From the NCBI GenBank assembly GCA_900549345.1, contig UROC01000019.1, positions 1-27,156 of the forward strand: DNA of 27,156 bases, read 5' to 3'. Positions 22,094 through 27,156 of this stretch are shown piece by piece. The position numbers and the translations under genes are program-made. Below the pieces are notes generated by a model. That model did not search any database and was not told the DNA's origin. It worked only from the letters and a program-made list of their open reading frames with translations. Each line of letters begins with the position of its first letter. The first letter of the stretch is position 1. The DNA comes from an uncultured Collinsella sp. (lineage in GTDB: Bacteria > Actinomycetota > Coriobacteriia > Coriobacteriales > Coriobacteriaceae).

Positions 22094-24984
22094 CGCCGCC
22101 GCTCGTGGCGTGCACGCCACAGCTGTAGATAGTGCCCGATCTGCGCCGATTCGATGCGCTGGTAGGAGCTCGTGGGCAGCGACGTTAAGAACTTCTTGCC
22201 ATAGCCCTTCGTCACCAGGCGAGGATCCGCCAAGATCAGCACACCGCTATCGGTCGACGAGCGGATAAGGCGGCCGGCCGCCTGCTTGACCTCGAGCACC
22301 GCCTCGGGCAGCGAATAGCGCGCCCAAGCGCGGTCTTCGCGCAGGTTGCGCTCGCACGAGAGCGGGTCCGTAGGGCTCGAGAACGGCAGCTTGGGAATGA
22401 TGACGCAGCGCAGCGTCTCGCCGCTGGCGTCAAACCCCTCCCAGAAGGCCTTGAGCGCAAAAAGCGACGAGGTTGGCTCGTTGATAAACCGGTCGCGTAG
22501 GCGACGAGGAGATGAGTTGCGCTGCTGGCAGTTGAGCTCCAGACCCGCACGGGCCATCTTGGGCTCAACGCGGGCGTACAGGTCTTCCATGTCGCGCCGA
22601 TTGGTGAACAACGTGAGCACCGATCCGCCCATGGCAAGATGGGCGTCGACCAGCACGCGCTCGAGCGCCGTAAGATAGCTCTCACGATCGCGCGGATCGG
22701 GGATATCGCCCGCAACGACTACAGCCATGTTCGAATCGAAGTCGTAGCTCGAGTCCAAGTGCAGCGATGAGGATGTTGAAGCACCGATGCGATCGAGGCC
22801 GACAGCATGGTTGAAGTGCTCAAAGCTTTTGGACACCGTCATGGTCGCCGAGGCAAAGATAGCCGTGTGAACCTCGGGCAGCCACTCGGTTGCCAAGGCC
22901 TCGCCAATGTCGATGCGCTCCGCGGTCATTGACTCTCCGCCGGCACGCAGCCTGCGATTGACCTGCAGCGAATACACGTAGTGTTCATCGGTGCCATCAA
23001 TGATGAGTTTGAGGTTCTCAGCCAGCTCGTGCAGGCGGCGCGAGATATCACCCAGGTCGACAACAACCTCGGGCTTGTCGGCGGCGACGGCCTGCACCAG
23101 CGCGTCGACGCTCTTGTCAGCTTGTTCCAATGCGGCGATGGCAGTGTAGGCCGACTGTAAGAAATCATGCCAGTCGTCAGATTCGCGCAGCTCGGGGCCA
23201 ATCCACAGATTGGCATTGTCATAGCCCCCACGGGCACGGCGGCCGAGCTCGCGTACTCCATCGAACACGTCGGCGATCGCCATGCTCGCGCGCGCAACCG
23301 TCGACGTCGCCTTGGCAGTAAGGCCCAGATAGAGCGTAGAGCCCTCGGAGGTTGCCAAATCACGGGAAACCTGGCTTAGCGCGCCGGTGCTCGAGCCACC
23401 CAGGCGCTCAAACAGAACGCGTGATTCGTCCGCCGACACCACGCGCGCCCACTGGCGGCGTGCCTCGCGCTCGATGGAATGGGCCTCGTCGATTACCCAA
23501 TGACGAATCGGAGGTAAAATCCTGCCCTCGGCCGCGACATTGCGGAACAGCAGGGAATGGTTGGTGACCACCACATCGGCATGCGCCGCACGACGGCGAG
23601 CGCCGTGGACCAAACATTTATCAGGGAAAAACGGGCAGAGGCGACGAGCACACTCGCGCGAGGCCGTCGTAAAGTCGGGGCGGTTGACGCTGCGCCACCG
23701 AATGCCGAGCGAGTCGAGGTCGCCATCGGCCGATTGGCAGACGTACGCCATAATGACCGCGACCGCCGTGAGCGTATCCGCCGGATCGCGCTTGGTGGCA
23801 ATCTCGACCTGACCGCGACTCATGCGCTCAAGCTTGCGCAGGCACGGATAGTGGTCATACCCCTTGAGAGCGCAAAACGACAGACCACCGTCCAGTTGCT
23901 CGGCAAGTTTTGGCAGCTCATGGTACATGAGCTGGTCGGCAAGATTGTTCGATTTGGTCGCAATACCAACCGTGATGTTGTTACGGCGCGCTGCCTCGGC
24001 AAAAGGCACCAGATAGGCCATCGATTTGCCGACGCCTGTGCCCGCCTCAATTACACGATGAGTGCCCGTGACCAGCGCATCGCGGAGCTCGAGCGCCATC
24101 GCGATCTGCTCATCACGCGGCTCGTAGGTGGGATACATGCGATTGACCAGACCACCTGGCGCATAGTCTGCCTCAATCTCCTCACGACTCGGCATCTTGA
24201 GTACCGGCAGTTCATCGGCGTCCACCCGATCGTCGGCGCGATCGGCCTTGAGTACGTCAGCACGAGCGGCGCTGAGAGAGAAGATAGAACCAGGGTTCTG
24301 CCCTGCCAAGAATGAGAAGATAGGACGATAGGACCAAGGCACGTCCGGATGCATGTCGGCTAGGCGCGCCATGAGGCCCTGGGGCAAGTCGCTGAGCGCC
24401 ACGAGCAACACGCGCCATACACCACACAGGGCGTCGACGTCGGCATTGGCACGGTGTGACACCGAGTCACAGCCAAACAGATCGGCCATAAAAGACAGCT
24501 TGTGCGAGGCCAGGCGCGGAAGCGCGATGCGCGACAGCGCCAGCGAATCGATCCAAATATCGCTCACGTTGACGCCGCCTTTGACAGACTCGATAAACGA
24601 GCGGTCGAACGTGGCGTTATGTGCGATCACCGGGCAACCACCGACAAAATCGGCGAGAGCGGCGACGGCCTCAACGGCCGACGGGGCATCTGCCACATCG
24701 GCATTTGTAATGCTCGTGAGCTCGGTAATCTCGGCGGGAATCAGCTGCTTGGGATGCACGAAGGTATCGAAGCGGTCGACGATCTCGCGGCCCGAAAGAC
24801 GGGCCGCCGAGATCTCGATCAGCTCGTTGTCCTGCACCGAAAGACCCGTGGTCTCGGTATCGAGGACAATCACATCTTCCTCGATAAGGCCGAAGGACTG
24901 CGTTTTGGCGCGGTCGGCAAGCGTGGCATAGGAGTCGATGACAAACTGCGGCGTTCCTGACGAAACCGCGTCCTCGATTAGCAT
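22090..24984 (-). CDS. dinG: DinG-family helicase with N-terminal DEDD exonuclease
   Basis: A 964-residue protein. The N-terminal domain (about 36-195) is a DnaQ-like exonuclease with Asp42/Glu44 (LDTETTGLS), AHNATFD (121-127) and HRANADVDAL (178-187). The helicase has Walker A EAGTGVGKS (313-321), DEAH (499-502), and QAAGRLIRSSTDSGV near the end as motif VI. Cys381, Cys445, Cys450 and Cys457 (C-X63-C-X4-C-X6-C) sit before VVVTNHSLLF, as in iron-sulphur DinG/XPD helicases. It should unwind DNA or R-loop structures in repair. The ATG overlaps the end of ddl by seven bases. The stop overlaps the WYL gene stop. No terminator was seen. Confidence 0.94.
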   Translation of the reverse strand: MLIEDAVSSGTPQFVIDSYATLADRAKTQSFGLIEEDVIVLDTETTGLSVQDNELIEISAARLSGREIVDRFDTFVHPKQLIPAEITELTSITNADVADAPSAVEAVAALADFVGGCPVIAHNATFDRSFIESVKGGVNVSDIWIDSLALSRIALPRLASHKLSFMADLFGCDSVSHRANADVDALCGVWRVLLVALSDLPQGLMARLADMHPDVPWSYRPIFSFLAGQNPGSIFSLSAARADVLKADRADDRVDADELPVLKMPSREEIEADYAPGGLVNRMYPTYEPRDEQIAMALELRDALVTGTHRVIEAGTGVGKSMAYLVPFAEAARRNNITVGIATKSNNLADQLMYHELPKLAEQLDGGLSFCALKGYDHYPCLRKLERMSRGQVEIATKRDPADTLTAVAVIMAYVCQSADGDLDSLGIRWRSVNRPDFTTASRECARRLCPFFPDKCLVHGARRRAAHADVVVTNHSLLFRNVAAEGRILPPIRHWVIDEAHSIEREARRQWARVVSADESRVLFERLGGSSTGALSQVSRDLATSEGSTLYLGLTAKATSTVARASMAIADVFDGVRELGRRARGGYDNANLWIGPELRESDDWHDFLQSAYTAIAALEQADKSVDALVQAVAADKPEVVVDLGDISRRLHELAENLKLIIDGTDEHYVYSLQVNRRLRAGGESMTAERIDIGEALATEWLPEVHTAIFASATMTVSKSFEHFNHAVGLDRIGASTSSSLHLDSSYDFDSNMAVVVAGDIPDPRDRESYLTALERVLVDAHLAMGGSVLTLFTNRRDMEDLYARVEPKMARAGLELNCQQRNSSPRRLRDRFINEPTSSLFALKAFWEGFDASGETLRCVIIPKLPFSSPTDPLSCERNLREDRAWARYSLPEAVLEVKQAAGRLIRSSTDSGVLILADPRLVTKGYGKKFLTSLPTSSYQRIESAQIGHYLQLWRARHERRR

Positions 24985-25943
24985 GCAATGCCCGCTCGAC
25001 GAAGGCCCATACGGATCAGGCTGTCACAGACCTGCGGGAACGTCATGTCGCCGGTGTGGCGGATCTCATCCGGATACAGCGACGTATCGGTCATGCCGGG
25101 AATGGTATTGGTCTCGAGGATAACGGGGCCGTCCTCGCTCACAATAAAGTCGCTGCGCGAGATACCCAGGCAACCGAGGACCTTGTGAGCGGCACAGGCA
25201 AGTTCCTGAGCGCGAGCGTAATTCTCGGGTGAAATCTGCGCCGGAATGCGATGGATATCCGTAGGGTCGACATACTTCACGTCCAGATCGTAGAACTCGC
25301 AGTCCTCGGGCTTACGAATCTCGACAATCGGCAGGGCGCGCACGTCATCTTCGCCGTATACGCCGACGGTGATCTCGGTACCCTCGATGCACTTCTCGAC
25401 CAGCACTTTGTCGCCGTACTCAAACGCCTTGGCGATTGCCGCGGGCAGCTCGGAGGGCTCATGGACCAGGGAAATGCCATAGCTGGAACCGTTGACGGCC
25501 GGCTTCACAAAACAGCGCTCGCCACAAACCTCGACGATATGATCGATATCGACTTCGTCGCCCACCTCGAGCGCAAGGCCGGGGGCAATGGGAATGCCCG
25601 CCTTGGCGTATAGGAGCTTAGAGACCTCCTTGTCGGCACCGCAGGCGCTGGCAAGTACGCCCGAGGCCGTGTAGGGGATACCCAGGGTCTCCATGGCACC
25701 CTGCATGGCGCCATCCTCACCGCCGGCGCCGTGCATGGCGATAAATGCCACATCGAAACCGCCGGTCGCCATGGTTACCATAAAATCATCGGCAGCCGTG
25801 TCGAGCAGCTCCACCGAAGTGTAGCCGGCCTCCTTCAAGGCAGCCACGACGTTCTTTCCCGAATTGAGCGAGATCTCGCGCTCAGCGGAATGACCGCCCG
25901 CCAAGACCGCTACGTGCATGTTCTCTAGGCTTTTACCCGGCAT
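24978..25943 (-). CDS. ddl: D-alanine--D-alanine ligase
   Basis: A 321-residue ATP-grasp ligase that makes D-Ala-D-Ala for peptidoglycan, in the cytoplasm. VAVLAGGHSAEREISLNSG near the start, AMHGAGGEDGAMQGAMETLG, and GPVILETNTIPGMTDTSLYP near the end are the Ddl signatures. The length is standard. The ATG has GAGGAGGAG just upstream. An ATG at codon 9 is also possible but has a weaker site. The gene overlaps dinG (ATGCTAA), so the two are probably cotranscribed, an unusual partnership between cell-wall synthesis and DNA repair. Divergent from rlmN, with 85 bases between. Confidence 0.96.
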   Translation of the reverse strand: MPGKSLENMHVAVLAGGHSAEREISLNSGKNVVAALKEAGYTSVELLDTAADDFMVTMATGGFDVAFIAMHGAGGEDGAMQGAMETLGIPYTASGVLASACGADKEVSKLLYAKAGIPIAPGLALEVGDEVDIDHIVEVCGERCFVKPAVNGSSYGISLVHEPSELPAAIAKAFEYGDKVLVEKCIEGTEITVGVYGEDDVRALPIVEIRKPEDCEFYDLDVKYVDPTDIHRIPAQISPENYARAQELACAAHKVLGCLGISRSDFIVSEDGPVILETNTIPGMTDTSLYPDEIRHTGDMTFPQVCDSLIRMGLRRAGIAC

Positions 25944-26028
25944 GGGCAGACTCCTCCTCTATAATTTCTGCAGCTGATACCATATTGTAGCGATACCCTC
26001 TACGTTTCCCCAAAATCGAAAGGCTTCC

Positions 26029-27081
26029 ATGAATCCCAGGACTAAATCTCAGGACATTCGCGACTTGAGCCAAAACGATATTCGCGAGCTCGTGGCCGAA
26101 CTTGGCCAGCCCGCCTTCCGCGCGAAGCAGCTCATCGAATGGATCTTCGAGAAGAACGTTTGTTCGTTTGACGATATGACCAACCTCCCCAAGGCTTTCC
26201 GTGAGCAGCTTAAAGAGGCTTTTGCCTTTGATACGCCGACTGAACTCACCAAGCAGGTTTCCAAAGATGGCTCGCGCAAGTATCTGCTCGAGTACCACGA
26301 TGGCATTTCCGTCGAGACTGTCGGCATGCCCCGTCGTAACAAGCTTTCCGTCTGCGTTTCCACCCAGGCAGGCTGCGGCATGGGCTGTGCCTTTTGCGCT
26401 ACCGGTCTCAACGGCCTCAAGCGCTCTCTGACCGCTCAAGAGATCGTCGACCAGGTGCTTCATGTATCCAACGACTTTGGCGAGCGTGCCACAAGCGTTG
26501 TCTTCATGGGCCAGGGCGAGCCGTTTGCCAACTACGACGAGGTTCTCAAGGCGCTGCGAATCCTCAACGACCCCGATGGCATCGGTATCGGCGCTCGTCA
26601 CCTCACCGTCTCTACCAGCGGCGTTATTCCCGGTATTCGCAAATTTGCCGACATCCCCGAGCAGTTCACGCTTGCCGTTTCCCTGCATTCCGCCATCCAG
26701 TCGACGCGCAATAAGCTCATGCCCGGTGTTAAGAAGTACACGCTGCTTCGCCTTCACGAAGCGCTTCAGCTCTACACCGAGAAGACTGGCCGCCGCCCGA
26801 CCTATGAGTATGCCATGATCGAAGGCGTCAACGATACGAATCCCGAGATGCAGGCACTCTGCGACTTCTGTGAGGGAACGCTGTGCCACGTTAACCTGAT
26901 TCAACTTAACGACATCGAGGGCAGCCCGCTCAAGCCGTCGCCGATTCATAAGGTTGAGGACCTTCAGCGTCGTCTTGAGTCCCGTGGCATCGAGACCACG
27001 ATTCGTAACTCCCGCGGTAACGATATTGACGCCGCTTGCGGACAGCTGAAACAGCGCTTCAAAGTTCAGAAGAACGCATAG
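26029..27081 (+). CDS. rlmN: 23S rRNA/tRNA adenine-C2 methyltransferase RlmN
   Basis: A 350-residue radical-SAM enzyme that methylates A2503 of 23S rRNA and A37 of some tRNAs. The 4Fe-4S motif C-X3-C-X2-C is Cys116, Cys120 and Cys123 (GCGMGCAFCATG). The two catalytic cysteines are Cys109 and Cys337 (NDIDAACGQL). Other family segments (VVFMGQGEPFANYDE, HLTVSTSGVIPGIR, LAVSLHSA) are present, and the gene is full length. The ATG has GAAAGG five bases upstream. Codon use is richer in T-ending codons (CGT, GTT, CTT) than in most neighbours. It is divergent from ddl. A small GGAGT/ACTCC hairpin follows the stop but lacks a T tract. Confidence 0.97.
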   Translation: MNPRTKSQDIRDLSQNDIRELVAELGQPAFRAKQLIEWIFEKNVCSFDDMTNLPKAFREQLKEAFAFDTPTELTKQVSKDGSRKYLLEYHDGISVETVGMPRRNKLSVCVSTQAGCGMGCAFCATGLNGLKRSLTAQEIVDQVLHVSNDFGERATSVVFMGQGEPFANYDEVLKALRILNDPDGIGIGARHLTVSTSGVIPGIRKFADIPEQFTLAVSLHSAIQSTRNKLMPGVKKYTLLRLHEALQLYTEKTGRRPTYEYAMIEGVNDTNPEMQALCDFCEGTLCHVNLIQLNDIEGSPLKPSPIHKVEDLQRRLESRGIETTIRNSRGNDIDAACGQLKQRFKVQKNA

Positions 27082-27156
27082 GGGAGTCGCACTCCAAAAC
27101 GTTTGGCTCTGTTAGACCAGGATTGACATAAATCCGATGTCACCGCGACGGGCTAT

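Noticed and set aside
25960..25965. TATAAT on the plus strand before rlmN
   Set aside because: No -35-like box lies at the right distance, so a promoter call is not supported, though the region must hold divergent promoters.
25933..26949. 338-codon open frame on the minus strand
   Set aside because: It is antisense to rlmN, whose radical-SAM motifs are complete.
27123..27128. Perfect TTGACA near the right edge
   Set aside because: No -10 box is seen 16-18 bases downstream and the window ends soon after.
1..27156. CRISPR array, rRNA, insertion sequence or complete prophage
   Set aside because: No regular repeat-spacer array, rRNA sequence, transposase, integrase or phage structural gene was found.

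Overview
The window is a 27 kb piece of a high-GC chromosome. The predicted genes point to a gut actinobacterium of the class Coriobacteriia, most like Collinsella. This is inferred from base composition, gene families (TSCPD/TIGR03905 protein, tandem WYL regulators, exonuclease-fused DinG, LPXTG adhesin) and style; no database search was run.

Left edge (1-1102): a noticeably AT-richer gene for a TraX-family membrane protein lies beside a tRNA-Lys(UUU) gene. Between them is a copy of the tRNA 3' end followed by a row of short perfect hairpins, so the stretch looks like the remnant of an element that recombined at the tRNA. The last part of TraX appears replaced by unrelated GC-rich sequence.

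Central minus-strand block (1131-12235), in transcription order: purB; a solute-binding protein and a diguanylate cyclase overlapping by 4 bases; a small TSCPD protein and a Tat lipoprotein joined by an overlapping TAATG; an OmpR-type response regulator and its histidine kinase; purC and a small two-helix membrane protein; and an M29 aminopeptidase. Overlaps and short gaps suggest several translationally coupled pairs. Intrinsic terminators can be seen after purB and after the two-helix protein, with weaker hairpins after the kinase and the lipoprotein.

tRNA-Gly(CCC) region (12236-13032): two tandem units, each starting with a copy of the tRNA-Gly 3' end, sit on the 3' side of the tRNA. They repeat the hairpin-array layout seen at tRNA-Lys. 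No protein is convincingly coded here.

Right half: a large cell-wall-anchored surface protein on the plus strand (13033-16464) has an N-terminal thioester domain (Cys70/Gln128), about six CnaB-like domains and an LPATG sorting signal. Facing it on the minus strand are a small membrane protein and a very unusual membrane protein in which two halves of an M28-peptidase-like domain are separated by about 680 residues of acidic low-complexity sequence. Then come two overlapping WYL-domain regulators (a PafB/PafC-like layout), an exonuclease-DinG helicase with an apparent Fe-S cysteine set converging on them stop-to-stop, D-Ala-D-Ala ligase overlapping dinG, and divergent rlmN at the right edge.

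The least explained items are the tRNA-associated hairpin arrays, the split peptidase-like protein and the coupled binding-protein/diguanylate-cyclase pair. No CRISPR array, rRNA, insertion sequence or complete prophage was seen.
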